Below, piece by piece: positions 36,001-41,758 of a stretch of DNA of 64,000 bases. Within the stretch, counting starts at the first letter, position 1. Each line of letters begins with the position of its first letter. The notes under the pieces were generated by a model, which was given only the letters and a program-made list of their open reading frames with translations, made no database searches and was not told where the DNA came from. The position numbers and the translations under genes are program-made. Source of the stretch: Carposina sasakii (Eukaryota; Arthropoda; Insecta; Lepidoptera; Carposinidae); NCBI GenBank assembly GCA_014607495.2, contig CP053161.1, forward strand, positions 3,729,115-3,793,114, written 5' to 3'.

Positions 36001-37127
36001 GTTGATGCTTCCGGCGTAGAGACGACAGGTACTGTCAGTAGAACTACAGACGACGGGCCAAATCGGATGGGCTGTTGCATACTGCGTATTTCTTTTCTTC
36101 CGGGGTCACCAATGTTAGTGGGATAGGTAAGGTTAGAATACAGGCTTCTAACTTATAGCGCTGGCTTCCAGATAGTATAGCGAGGTTGATGCGAGTAGTC
36201 TCCTTAGGATTTCACAAGAAGTAAAATGCGAACTGACACTAAACTGTTTATTGCGAATTACCACAGTAGTGTTACATACGAGCGGAGGAAAGCTACTAAC
36301 TCCGGGACTGCATAACGTGCGCGTGTTGCACATTATCGCAAGCTATGCAGTTCTGTGTCCCTACATCTATTAACGGTTACACCTAGGTTCTAAACTGCCA
36401 TTAAACCGGAAAGGATTTTCTTGACACAATTTTACATTAATTTTTATAATTTATAAATCGTACTTTATACAAAAGTTTTGTGAAGTAACACGAGAACTTT
36501 CGAATAATTAATTATCAACTATTTTTTCTTCTTGAGAATAGATCCAGGTATCTAAAGGTCTTTTTTTAAATGGGGTAAATTTCACGTCATAGATAAATGC
36601 GGGCAACCCTATTATGACAGACCGCCGCCATTTCTACATAACAGATGTTTGTTCTTGAAGGCTACCTCCGATTTTTGTATTACCTCCATGACTTAAACGT
36701 AATTTACTTGAGGTTAACTTACAGTGTTTGGCTTTATGGTAGAAAAACTTGACCGAAGAAATAAGTAAGACAATTAGAAGATCATATTGATCTTATCGCG
36801 CTTTCCCGGTTTTTGTAGTCAGAATGAGATAAGCTTTTTTAGCATTAAATACCTTTTCAATCAAATCACATGTAAATTACTAAGTACATCGTACTAACAA
36901 CAATCAAATATGAAAAGTTAAAAGTAGGCGAAAAACTTTGGTCCTTCGAGCCGGATTCTGAAAACAAAACTATACTTTTTCTTTTTCAGGATGAGTTGGT
37001 GAACTATTACGCAACAGATGAAAAGGTCATCGAGATATCAGACCCGGAGCTGCTGGCGTGGATACACAACAAGATAGAGTGCGCTCTCATCATGGCGCTG
37101 GAAGATAAACGGGTGCCCGATGAATGA
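2140..37127 (+). CDS. Vps13: VPS13-family lipid transfer protein, 3' half (22 exons)
   Basis: Known role of the family: very large rod-shaped proteins that move phospholipids between membranes at contact sites. Seen here: exons 2140-2359, 3235-3348, 4127-4208, 5569-5701, 5899-6033, 7284-7486, 8893-9029, 9721-10005, 10733-10893, 11411-11629, 12304-12576, 16392-16523, 17087-17229, 17613-17787, 18533-19569, 20126-20318, 21304-21442, 21834-21941, 33139-33284, 33857-34023, 34417-34540 and 36990-37127 (TGA). All phases chain, giving 1487 codons plus stop. Recognisable landmarks are [11 protein letters not shown], the SHR-binding region ([10 protein letters not shown]), [31 protein letters not shown] and a C-terminal PH-like end. 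The first exon opens with an acceptor, so the N-terminal chorein end lies outside the window. It reads closest to the VPS13A/C type, but the subfamily is uncertain and a divergent paralogue is possible. Confidence 0.87.
2360..3234. other. VPS13 intron without recognised element
   Basis: AT-rich from 2580 onward. I see no coding or clear mobile feature. Confidence 0.5.
4325..5299 (+). mobile_element. Non-autonomous Helitron with internal tandem repeats
   Basis: Starts TCTACACTAATATTATAAAG after an A and ends with a GC hairpin (CGCGGACGGAGTCGCGGGC) and CCACTAG before T, the Helitron A|TC...CTAG|T pattern. The interior has about six copies of a ~125-130-bp unit marked by CCCGAAATTCCCACGGGAAG and ACGGGAATTCAT. 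No coding region. Lies in the intron between VPS13 exons 3 and 4. Confidence 0.8.
5729..5850 (+). repeat. RTE-type LINE 3' tail fragment
   Basis: Contains GTAGGCCTCCCCCAGGGCAC and GGCAGGCGGGTTGGTGACCG, a lepidopteran repeat also seen at 8140-8220, 20355-20412, 49558-49810, 56060-56290 (reversed), 56685-57050 and 58655-58905. The 56.7-kb copy includes coding sequence, which identifies the family. Confidence 0.65.
6154..6847. mobile_element. hAT-like non-autonomous transposon
   Basis: Inverted ends CAGTGGCGTAGCTA and TAGCTACGCCACTG. Flanks AACTATCT and GTCTATCT look like an imperfect 8-bp target duplication. The interior holds a fragment of the repeat also found at 46.43 and 47.87 kb (TTATCCCTTACGGGGTAGGC) and two copies of a GATGCGCGAGCG stretch. 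Lies in the VPS13 intron between exons 5 and 6. Confidence 0.7.
7284..10893 (+). CDS. Vps13: VPS13 exons 6-9 of the window
   Basis: Exons 7284-7486, 8893-9029, 9721-10005 and 10733-10893. They encode [49 protein letters not shown] and [19 protein letters not shown]. The last two are classic VPS13 motifs (a 'proline-proline leucine ... nrlp' strand and 'YW-INKTG-PL'). Exon 7 is closed at a weak GTGGGG donor (9030) because this is the only in-frame donor giving the phase 1 needed by exon 8; reading on would stop at 9068-9070. The 3' end of exon 6 is duplicated at 8035-8125 (separate entry). Confidence 0.8.
7548..8018 (+). repeat. 54-bp tandem array with 108-bp higher-order period
   Basis: About nine copies of a 54-bp unit (GGACATTAGCCTATTGCGGA, GTAGGCTTCCTAGCTTCTC). 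Copies alternate TTGATATC and TTGATGTC almost perfectly, so the real period is 108 bp. The unit derives from the GCTGGACGTAGG tail of an RTE-type repeat. Confidence 0.85.
8035..8125 (+). pseudogene. Duplicated 3' end of VPS13 exon 6
   Basis: Repeats the last ~70 nt of exon 6 with its donor (ACAACGTGCCGCTG, ATCATTGCAAGCTGT, CTCCAATTTTGAGTAAGT). It differs by substitutions and a 2-nt insertion (CTATACTGCCC for CTACTGCCC) that breaks the frame. No acceptor is seen before it. Both copies are followed by the same RTE-type tail, so the whole block was duplicated. Confidence 0.8.
8563..8829. mobile_element. Small TIR element (MITE), family A
   Basis: Shares CACCCTTAACGAAGGGTACG, ACTCAACTTTGGACCCTAAT and CTTCCATGGAGAAAAATGAT with the element at 54374-54772, and ends CACCCTGTAT (the other copy starts ACAGGGTG). 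TA-flanked, as in mariner-type MITEs. Its right end is 63 bp before VPS13 exon 7. Confidence 0.7.
9360..9508 (-). repeat. tRNA-derived SINE copy
   Basis: Same family and orientation as the copy at 1846. The A-box-like TGGCTCAGTGGTTAGAGC and B-box GGTTCGATTCC are both intact on the minus strand. Lies in the VPS13 intron between exons 7 and 8. Confidence 0.8.
10108..10222 (-). repeat. tRNA-derived SINE, truncated copy
   Basis: Minus-strand copy lacking the upstream head; it ends in the middle of the tRNA-like part at an AT microsatellite. Confidence 0.75.
10281..10493 (+). mobile_element. Short Helitron copy (same family)
   Basis: Starts TCTATATACATATAATAAAA and shares the 3' half of the 4325 element (CTAATCTCAGAAACGGCTGA, then TTGCGGGCGTCCACCAG). 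The terminal hairpin is damaged. Confidence 0.7.
11411..12576 (+). CDS. Vps13: VPS13 exons 10-11, start of SHR-binding domain
   Basis: Exon 10 (11411-11629) encodes [20 protein letters not shown] and continues to RCRLLLA. Exon 11 (12304-12576) encodes [20 protein letters not shown] and continues to FTVLRMDKG. This block matches the SHR-binding (DUF1162) region that follows the INKTG motif in VPS13 proteins. The acceptor at 11409-11410 is chosen because it alone keeps phase with exon 9; a nearer-consensus CAG at 11397-11399 would need phase 1. The last 93 nt of exon 10 are the first copy of a 109-bp tandem array. Reading past the first donor (11630) reaches a stop at about 11747, so donor 1 is the usable one. 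Confidence 0.75.
11537..12003 (+). repeat. 109-bp tandem array made from the end of VPS13 exon 10
   Basis: The unit is 93 nt of exon sequence plus a 16-nt spacer GTCAGTGCTAGCGCAG. Copies start at 11537, 11646, 11755 and 11864, with a partial one at 11973. Copies are nearly identical (for example CTGGCGCTG versus CTGGCGCAG in copy 2). Every copy is bounded by an acceptor-like GCAG and a GTCAGT donor. Very GC-rich. Confidence 0.95.
12577..13490. other. VPS13 intron, left part
   Basis: 12655-12790 holds a degenerate end of another Helitron-like family (CGGATCCCTAGT, also at 8513-8530). 12950-13010 is GC-rich, and 13060-13330 is T-rich and simple. No gene seen. Confidence 0.4.
13500..13790. mobile_element. 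Long-inverted-repeat MITE
   Basis: Two arms of about 110 bp are inverted: AAATGTTGATGGAAAGC...GGCGGGGAC on the left, and GTCCCCGCCTGC...GCTTTCCATCAACATTT on the right. They continue outward through CAGAAACTTATTTTGAAT / ATTCAAAATAAGTTTCTG to TATTAAAATACA / TGTATTTTAATA. The transcript would fold into a long hairpin. Lies in the intron that hosts the nested gene. Confidence 0.75.
14420..15812 (-). CDS. Nested secreted protein of unknown function (2 exons)
   Basis: Exon 1 is 15812-14949 (288 codons, ending at GTAAGT) and exon 2 is 14653-14420 (ATAACAACATAT to GCG TAA), total 365 aa. Residues 1-21 form a clear signal peptide (basic start, [12 protein letters not shown], cleavage after IHS). A furin-like RIKR lies at residues 30-33, followed by a proline/tyrosine-rich stretch ([14 protein letters not shown]). 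The mature chain has no cysteine and is rich in N, S, T and D. Exon 2 has a TCA-repeat serine run and ends [11 protein letters not shown]. The gene lies wholly within the VPS13 intron 12577-16391, antisense to it. Possible cuticle, silk or haemolymph protein; I do not recognise the family. An unspliced reading would stop at 14919 with a shorter tail. Confidence 0.8.
15901..15907 (-). promoter_or_regulatory. TATA box of the nested secreted-protein gene
   Basis: TATAAAG on the minus strand, about 90 bp upstream of the start codon at 15812, with an A-rich leader just before the ATG. The position is right for transcription starting near 15875. It suggests the nested gene has its own promoter rather than depending on VPS13 transcription. 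Confidence 0.45.
16392..19569 (+). CDS. Vps13: VPS13 exons 12-15, middle/C-terminal bridge region
   Basis: Exons 16392-16523, 17087-17229, 17613-17787 and 18533-19569. Exons 12-13 complete the SHR-binding block ([31 protein letters not shown]). Exon 14 ends in a serine-rich linker ([16 protein letters not shown]), probably disordered. Exon 15 is the longest (1037 nt) and carries [20 protein letters not shown], then [20 protein letters not shown] and [20 protein letters not shown], which are hallmark strands of the VPS13 bridge C-terminal to the SHR domain. Phases are 0, 2, 0 and 2. Confidence 0.88.
16663..16908. mobile_element. Inverted-repeat MITE, GC-rich
   Basis: Ends GAGCGTCTTTTGAACGTCGG...CGTCGGACG and CGTCCGACGCCGACGATC...AAAAGACGCTC are inverted copies of about 45 bp. 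The interior is rich in CGTCG and ACGCTC motifs. No coding region. Confidence 0.65.
18159..18406. mobile_element. MITE family B (CAGGGTGTAA ends)
   Basis: Begins TACAGGGTGTAAGAAAG and ends CGCTTAACATACCCTTTTTG...CACTCTGTA, flanked by TA. Related copies at 42.44-43.71, 58.51-59.00 and 62.97-63.38 kb. Confidence 0.65.
19688..19942 (+). repeat. tRNA-derived SINE, long form with extra 5' head
   Basis: Begins near CGTTTCATCTTTAAACATTG, then a ~100-bp non-tRNA head (GATTCAGCTTTGTTTACC, CTATCGGGATGAAAA), then the tRNA-like part (GGTAGCTCAGTGGTTAGAGC, GGTTCGATTCCC) and an A/T tail. The same head-plus-tRNA order recurs at 50.89-51.15 and 54.97-55.20 kb. Confidence 0.8.
20126..21941 (+). CDS. Vps13: VPS13 exons 16-18, ATG2-C-like helical region
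   Basis: Exons 20126-20318, 21304-21442 and 21834-21941. Exon 16 has [18 protein letters not shown] then [20 protein letters not shown], the conserved entry to the ATG2-C-like helices. Exon 17 ([18 protein letters not shown]) and exon 18 ([14 protein letters not shown]) are recognisable but short. As I recall the family, there is usually a longer glycine-rich amphipathic stretch and a second ARP/TKP-type turn here. The part seems contracted, or a further small exon was missed. Confidence 0.72.
20719..21262. mobile_element. hAT-type MITE, family C, with perfect 8-bp target duplication
   Basis: Starts CAGGGGCGGCTTGT and ends ACGAGCCGCCTCTG. Both sides are flanked by TTCGTAGC (20711-20718 and 21263-21270). 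Shares its subterminal sequence with the element at 62036. Lies between VPS13 exons 16 and 17. Confidence 0.85.
22880..23440 (-). mobile_element. Helitron copy, reversed and truncated
   Basis: The left end carries the reversed 3' hairpin (GCCCGCGACTCCGTCCGCG). The body has the CCCGTGGGAATTTCGGGAAA units of the 4325 family in reverse. The 5' end fades near 23440. Confidence 0.7.
23495..23870 (-). pseudogene. Frameshifted zinc-finger-like mobile-element fragment
   Basis: On - one frame reads [18 protein letters not shown], then [20 protein letters not shown] ending AAH, a C2H2-like pattern (C-x2-C...H-x4-H). It then passes by frameshift into [20 protein letters not shown] ... [16 protein letters not shown] ... 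DSPWTEY. The N-terminus and continuous frame are lost. I have an impression of similar pieces being repeated in Lepidoptera, but the family is unassigned. Confidence 0.4.
24130..25390. repeat. Left direct repeat flanking the DIRS-like element (diverged)
   Basis: Shares, in order, ACTATGCCCTACCC, GTAGCAACAAGCA, GCACTTGCAAGTAGG, GTGCTCCGAAATGTAACCGT, GAACCATATTGA, AAAATATACTTAGCCGCT, CCTAGTTCGAAC and CATATGACAGTAG with 31240-32830. It is the more decayed copy. The shared order over about 1.2 kb supports long terminal or flanking direct repeats. Confidence 0.6.
25950..30470 (+). mobile_element. Decayed DIRS-type tyrosine-recombinase retrotransposon
   Basis: Coding fragments in broken frames, in order. 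A pre-RT segment (about 26460-26560) contains [16 protein letters not shown]. The reverse transcriptase (26624-27140) has [20 protein letters not shown], then [16 protein letters not shown], and the catalytic YLDD in VYLDDFLL near 27103. A tyrosine-recombinase-like stretch (about 29339-29600) has [14 protein letters not shown]. This order and the sequence style match DIRS elements rather than LTR or LINE elements. The interval 27250-29330 is presumably RNase H and further pol but is too decayed to call. Direct repeats flank it. Confidence 0.6.
30730..31212. mobile_element. Palindromic element inside the DIRS-like block
   Basis: Left arm (GAAGCGTTTTAAGAACC, AAAACGCATATTAACTCACC, ATTTGAAACTTTAA) and right arm (TTAAAGTTTCAAATAACC, GGGTTAATATGCGTTTTA, AAAACGCTTCTAT) are inverted over about 90 bp, around a ~280-bp core. 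Probably a MITE inserted in the retrotransposon. Confidence 0.65.
31240..32830. repeat. Right direct repeat flanking the DIRS-like element, with promoter-like core
   Basis: Better-preserved partner of 24130-25390. It contains GGTATAAAAGAGGAGGTGGG, a TATA box followed by a start-like region, and is close to the solo copy at about 60000-60640. Confidence 0.6.
32840..33138. other. VPS13 intron between DIRS repeat and predicted exon 19
   Basis: No element or coding signal recognised; only a short chance frame at 32919-33125. Confidence 0.4.
33139..33284 (+). CDS. Vps13: Predicted small VPS13 exon 19
   Basis: Exon 18 ends in phase 1 and the next clear exon (33857) starts in phase 0, so a piece is needed between them. 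The segment after TTACGACCAG has phase 1 in, is open for 146 nt, and ends at a strong donor (GAG|GTAAGT at 33285) in phase 0, closing the gap exactly. It encodes [20 protein letters not shown] and then [13 protein letters not shown]. The RLPR plus following GPYS matches the basic R-x-PR linker that precedes the C-terminal PH-like domain in VPS13 proteins. A shorter version using the acceptor at 33197 would also be in phase. GC content is higher than in the surrounding intron. Confidence 0.6.
33505..33600 (+). repeat. SINE fragment of a second tRNA-derived family
   Basis: GGCCGATTGGTGTAGTTG followed by GAGTTCGAATCCCG and the GTTTCCGAGTCATGGATGTT downstream part recall common lepidopteran SINEs. 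The A-B interval is shortened. Confidence 0.5.
33857..37127 (+). CDS. Vps13: VPS13 exons 20-22, C-terminal PH-like domain and stop
   Basis: Exons 33857-34023, 34417-34540 and 36990-37127. Exon 20 opens [20 protein letters not shown], runs through a glycine/alanine-rich, very GC-rich stretch and ends ATLLLSTE. Exon 21 ([36 protein letters not shown]) and exon 22 ([20 protein letters not shown], ending KRVPDE and TGA at 37125-37127) read as the strand-strand-helix pattern of the VPS13 C-terminal PH domain, which targets mitochondria or lipid droplets in characterised members. Exon 22's acceptor has a strong polypyrimidine tract (36979-36989). Confidence 0.8.
35376..36080 (-). CDS. Ty3/gypsy gag remnant (234 aa)
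   Basis: An intact 234-aa frame on - with [35 protein letters not shown] and [16 protein letters not shown], the pattern of gag in insect Ty3/gypsy elements of the CsRn1-like group. A tRNA-Trp-type primer site and an LTR lie just upstream. Nothing of pol follows before the host THAP-like element resumes, so only the 5' end remains. Confidence 0.8.
   Translation of the reverse strand: MQQPIRFGPSSVVLLTVPVVSTPEASTAPDIMAISLSARVPDFWIDQPRVWFIRSEAMLAPQKMGDDAKFDIVVSKLPKEVILHVTDFLTNPPKVGKYAALKAKLLTMLEDSKNRQIEKLLGEMDLGDQKPSQLLFRMRNLTKDKFSDDTVRIMWQNLPTTIRAVLVASQITDMDRLTEIADDVAEATRSKQVAEVTQQSTRRTASSTPSDSNGTAIILAEIAKLSVRMMDPSP
36101..36111 (-). other. Primer binding site (tRNA-Trp type) of the gypsy remnant
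   Basis: The minus strand reads TGGTGACCCCG, complementary to the 3' end of tRNA-Trp, one base inside the LTR edge. CsRn1-group elements are known to use tRNA-Trp. Confidence 0.65.
36113..36381 (-). repeat. Putative 5' LTR of the gypsy remnant
   Basis: Begins TGTTAGTGGGATAGG next to the primer site. The far end is placed at GGTTACA by the TG...CA rule only. Confidence 0.4.
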
Positions 37128-38560
37128 GCTACATTCTAATTACCGAGCACTCTAGGGATCACTGGTTAACTATATGACAGTTTGTTTATAGGCGATGTTA
37201 TGCCTGCCTATAGCGCTTCCTAAACATTACTTAAGTGGTCCCTAAAAGGATACTTGATGAATAGGGGCGCCTTCAAATATGATGTGGAGGCTGCAGCCGT
37301 CGATAGGTTTGAGAATCACTAGAGTCAGTTTCATAGAATAACTCCTATGCCAGATATCGGAACTAACATTTTTTGTATACAGTGACACAGATAATGTAGT
37401 CATACATATAGTAACTAGCGCCAACATTCAAAGGAACTATTTGGTAAAACGCATTCTAGTCAATCGTTGAATAAAACCTCTACCTCCGAGCGGCAAATTT
37501 GAAGGCGCCGTAAATGCTTAGACACCTAATTCGGACGTCATTATAAGATTCACCGAAAGAGGTCATTGGATTTCATACACTAACTAAGCAGTGCTTGAAA
37601 TCTTCAGGCACTAAACTTCGTAAATTTTTATGCAATGCAGGCAGTTCCTTTATTAGATACCATCGAAGAAAAAAATCGAAGAAGTGTATTGATATTTTAC
37701 AGTATTTATATGATTTTATTGGTCTCGTTGTCTAGTCACATACGACGTTTTTAATATAGCTAAATGTATAAGTTGTCTATGTTATTGCATAATCAATTTG
37801 TTTTAGGGGTAAATGTTAGTTATTAATTTTAACTTCAAATAGCACAAACTGTATACTATGATGTACTCAATGCCGTGGGCATGTTTCTTATACCAAAATA
37901 TATAGATACAAGAATGTAATATACAAAAAGTTTTCCTATCGCAGTGCTAAGCATCAGGTATCAGTGCAATTATTTCTATTGCCTTTTCTATAAGTCTATA
38001 AGCTTGATGTCAAAATAACTATTTTGTGTATGTACTGTTACCATAGTTGATGGATGTCTATATAAATATATTACATTTTATATATTATATTATTTTACCA
38101 ATGTATTTATATGCCTTATTTGTTGATTATACAATATTGCCATTATATTATTATTCTATTTATAAATGATTGTTTGATGTCTATATTATTAGAATAAGGA
38201 TACTGAGTATTTATTTTGATGTTAGTCAGGATAATGTTTAAAATCATCGGATTTTTTATGGAACTTAAAAATTTGAATATTTATTTAATAGACAGCAGCA
38301 ACAATGACGCGGAAATGTATTACTATCAGTAAAGTATGTTTCATCAAAAATATACAGCTTCATACCTGCCTACCTTTAACTGATGTTGTTATTTAAAATT
38401 TTATATCAAAACTTTCAAATCAAAATATAGCTGTGACAGCTGCTTACATCGAAAAAACTACTAATGTTATTTTGGTAAATGTATGCTTCTCATACAGGCT
38501 AAATTGTATAACCGAATATTTTATAACAGGGACATTTAATAAAAGTGTACAAATAATAAC
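37128..38560 (+). other. VPS13 3' untranslated region and convergent spacer
   Basis: AT-rich with no coding signal. Candidate poly(A) signals on + are AATAAA at about 37470 and 38538-38543. Confidence 0.45.
38538..38543 (+). terminator. Candidate VPS13 poly(A) signal
   Basis: AATAAA followed within 30 bp by a TGCTTGTTTTATTG region. Distal of two candidates. Confidence 0.4.
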
Positions 38561-38568
38561 ATGCTTGT

Positions 38569-38574
38569 TTTATT
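38569..38574 (-). terminator. Candidate YJU2B poly(A) signal
   Basis: AATAAA on the minus strand about 600 bp past the YJU2B stop, facing the VPS13 signal. Confidence 0.4.
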
Positions 38575-38714
38575 GCTAAGCATGAGCCATTGTAATAAAT
38601 ATGAATATATCTTAAAAAATAATAACATACACTTAACTTAAAACTTAAAAATTTAATCTATTTTCAGCTGCCTTTCCCCTATGCTATGTTGCTACTCCAC
38701 TATGTTGTCCAATG

Positions 38715-39055
38715 TTGTAAAAGTGGTGATAGCCCAGTGGTTAAGACGTGCACCTTCCAAGCGGGAGGCGTAAGTTCGATCCCAATCATGGGCCTGTGAA
38801 TTTATTTCATGTACAGATTTTAATGTTGCAAAATTGTCACTTAGCTCATGCCTCGGAAAGCACGTAAAACCGTTTTTCCTGCGCCTGATCTCTCCGGTCA
38901 TGTCGGCTTTCCGTCCCATCGGACTATGAGGGTGAGGGAGTAGAGAGTGCATCTGTTTTTTGCGCACATGCTTGTGCACTATGATATCTCCTGCATACCT
39001 GGCCAATCTCCGTAGAAATTGGTCGCCTTGGCCGAAATACGGTCAGAGATCATCA
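38715..39055 (+). repeat. tRNA-derived SINE (GTGGTGATAGCC type)
   Basis: tRNA-like head GTGGTGATAGCCCAGTGGTT and AAGTTCGATCCC, then the body CCTCGGAAAGCACGTAAAAC, CGCCTGATCTCTCCGGTC and GAGAGTGCATCTG. A 5'-truncated body copy lies at about 62718-62870. Lies in the predicted 3' UTR of YJU2B. Confidence 0.75.
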
Positions 39056-39168
39056 TCATGTTGTCCAATCAAAGTCATTGACATCATCGGACCAATGAAT
39101 TTGATTGGTGGACACCACAGGCATCATTAGCAATGTAGCATATAGCCCATCTCTAGTGGAAAGGCAGC

Positions 39169-40619
39169 CTAAGAATCTGAGTGTTCTTCACTAGAACTAT
39201 AGTCTACAACTAATAATTTTGCCCCAATTCCTTTATCTGGTGAAATAGATGAAACTTCATCACATACTTCATCTTTTTTCAACTTAGTATGCTTGAATAT
39301 ATTAGCATCTTCTATGTCTACTTGATTTTTATTCTCTGATTCAACTTCTTGTAATCTGTCTGTTTCACCTTCTCTTTTAAATTTATCTAAATCATTTGTT
39401 TGATCACTTTTTAAAATCTTGTTGTTATCTTCACAATTTGTCTCTTCCTTTAAAACTTTGGGCCTTTTAATCAAAATTCCTAAAGCATTTCTACTTAAAT
39501 TACCCATCTTGCTTATAGACTCCTCTTTTTTCAATCCACCAAAACTTGTCAGCAAACCAGTAGAGCTGGCCAATGCAGGTGAATTCAATATGTTATCTCT
39601 TGTCAAGCTCTGCTTCTCTTCCATACTCTTGGAAGGTCTAAGAGACAAGAGAGATGCCATGTTCCGGTCTTCTTCATTTTCAGGAAGTAGATGTATGTCC
39701 AGAGATGATTTAGCAAGCAGTAGACCATCATTCACTTGTGCTGCTTCAAGTTCTTTTCTTCTTTTCTGTGAATTTAAAGACTAGATTATAAAAACTGCTT
39801 GAAAATGAACACTTTGTATTCAGAAAAGTAAACTGCTAGCTAACACAGTTATGTACTCAAGTCACAAAGCCTAATTAGGCTATAGTTTATAAATAACCAA
39901 TGTATAATGTACCTTTATAAATTGTTAATAAAATTATTTACTTACCCTAAAATTCCTCCTCAGAGAGCAGTTAGCTTCATAATCATCTTTCCAAACATTC
40001 TCATTCCTTCCAACAAGTCTCCCCAGCCTGGGTTTGTCAAGTTTAGCAGCATCCAGGTCCCCAGTCTTATGCTCAAGACGGAACATAGCATCGTCAAACA
40101 TCTTTTTCTGAGTCTCCTTTGTTTCGGGCACAATCTGCCCATTCTCTGTTGGATCCCATCTATTTTCTTGGCGTCTTGCACCTGAGACTATTACATAGTC
40201 TAAATTCTGAAAATAAAAGCAAATTTGTTAATATTTACAGTCCAACAAAACCTATAGGTTACATAAACTTTAGAAAAAGGCTAATATTCAGTACAAAACA
40301 AACTTACCCCTGGATCGGTCTTGATCTCAAAATGGTTATCACACAAGTGGCACTTCATTCGAAACTGGTAGATTGGGGTGGTATAATACATGCCTAGTTT
40401 CGTCTTTTCTGCATTGTACCGCACTCCCATACCTATGTGGTTGTTGCAGCCGTCACACCAGATGTTGTAGGGCATCTCAAAACGAATGATAAGGATCCCC
40501 ATGTGGAGTTTTCTGGCTCTCTCTCTCAGGGCATGGGTCCCACGAAATTTATTTAGCCCCCCGACTTTGGGGTCATAGTCTGGGGGGTAGTAGTGATTCT
40601 GGCCTTTACGTTCACCCAT
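39169..40619 (-). CDS. YJU2B: YJU2B / CCDC130 (Saf4-like) splicing factor, 3 exons
   Basis: Family role: YJU2/CWC16 proteins bind the spliceosome around branching and act in pre-mRNA splicing in the nucleus. Exons 40619-40308, 40206-39946 and 39765-39169, all phase 0, total 389 aa, close to the vertebrate protein's length. The N-terminus MGERKGQNHYYPPDYDP is diagnostic of YJU2B rather than YJU2. The zinc-binding cysteines are in IWCDGCNNHIGMG and RMKCHLCDNHFEIKTDP, followed by YVIVSGARRQENRWDP. Exon 2 ends EANCSLRRNFR. Exon 3 is a lysine/glutamate-rich, poorly conserved tail ending YSSSEEHSDS. The start is the only in-frame ATG and lies in the expected place. Tail-to-tail with VPS13. Confidence 0.95.
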
Positions 40620-41256
40620 TTTTCAAGAACCTAAAAGAAAAGAGCAGTGTAGTCAATTTGAATATCATCCAATGAGTTTTGTGAAATCATTGATACCATC
40701 TGATTGGCGTTGGCTTTGTGTGAACAAGACAATTCATGGAATATTAAATTATCTTAACAAAATAGTTCTTCTTGTTAACTTTCCGTTAGGAACACAACAC
40801 TCCTGCAGATTGAAAATAATATTGTAATAGAAATATAGTTATATTTCTATCAAAGAATATACCCAGGTAGCAATATGTTACCAACTAGACATCAAAAAGA
40901 CGACCAAAAAAAGTTTAGGATAACTTTTTAATCGTCCAAGAAGTTATCTCATGAACAGCAAATAGGCGACAAATGTCCGCTTTTTTGTTAACCTATGCGT
41001 GTCTAAATGTTGGCTATAAGCTATCTTATAATGAATACCAATATGCCAGCATAAAGTTAACCTATATCAGCTGCCAATATGATAACGTGAAGTTATCCAA
41101 TTGTCCATAGCCAGAAGATGACGTTGTAAGGGCATACAATTTACTGATATCCATGTTAACAAGCCGGCAACTTAAAGGCAACAACGAATGGCATCCTTAA
41201 GATATCTCATTTATAGATATGGGACAGGCGTGCGACAATGAAGCGTGCTAACTGAA

Positions 41257-41345
41257 ATATAGATGTTAGATGAAATAATTTGATTGTTAATATATAAATT
41301 ATATGTTAACAATCAAATTATTTCATCTATCATCTATATTTCAGC
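41257..41345. repeat. Near-perfect hairpin
   Basis: Arms ATAGATGTTAGATGAAATAA...TTTGATTGTTAA and TTAACAATCAAA...TTATTTCATCTATCATCTAT, about 40 bp each around a short AT loop. Confidence 0.8.
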
Positions 41346-41484
41346 TAGCATACTTCAAAAATAATGTTTTCTTTTCGTAGAATATATATCGAGGAATACT
41401 TTTTCTTTAATCAACAAATAAATAGAAAAAATTATGAAAAAATTTAAAGAGAGCACGGCAAATTCCTTGGAACATCGTTTTACA

Positions 41485-41758
41485 GCCGTCTGTTGGCTAT
41501 TGCTGTGGCGCATTTGATTCGATCGCCTCCTCGACGAAGCCAGTCCGCTATTTTATGCTCCACCTCTTTAATCGTGCAGCCTTCGAAGCGATCACGAATA
41601 ATCTCTGTAAAATATTAAAACTAATATATCTAACTAATATCTAACTAATATAGAATTGTTCATCGGAAGTTTTACGTTACCTTTGATATGCAGATATTGG
41701 TCCCAACGAAAACGTCTTCTCCCGATTTTGTGCCTGTATAACCTAGAAATTCAATGCC
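41485..41758 (-). pseudogene. Two-exon coding fragment inside the TACCCAGG transposon
   Basis: On -, LYRHKIGRRRFRWDQYLHIK ends at a GTAACG donor. It joins in phase, after TTTTACAG, to IIRDRFEGCTIKEVEHKIAD, continuing WLRRGGDRIKCATAIANRRL and a stop. The second part recalls the DUF4806-type helical tail found in some transposon-related proteins. No full protein can be assembled. Confidence 0.4.

Larger units (their letters stand above)
34564..36690. mobile_element. THAP/P-like DNA transposon remnant
   Basis: Inverted ends CATGGAGGTAATAAAAAAT and the reverse of TTTTTGTATTACCTCCATG. At 34717 a short frame reads MPSCVVKIC, stops, then continues [16 protein letters not shown], which resembles the start of a THAP DNA-binding domain. 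The rest is replaced by a nested retrotransposon. Superfamily assignment is inference from the ends and the THAP-like start. Confidence 0.5.
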
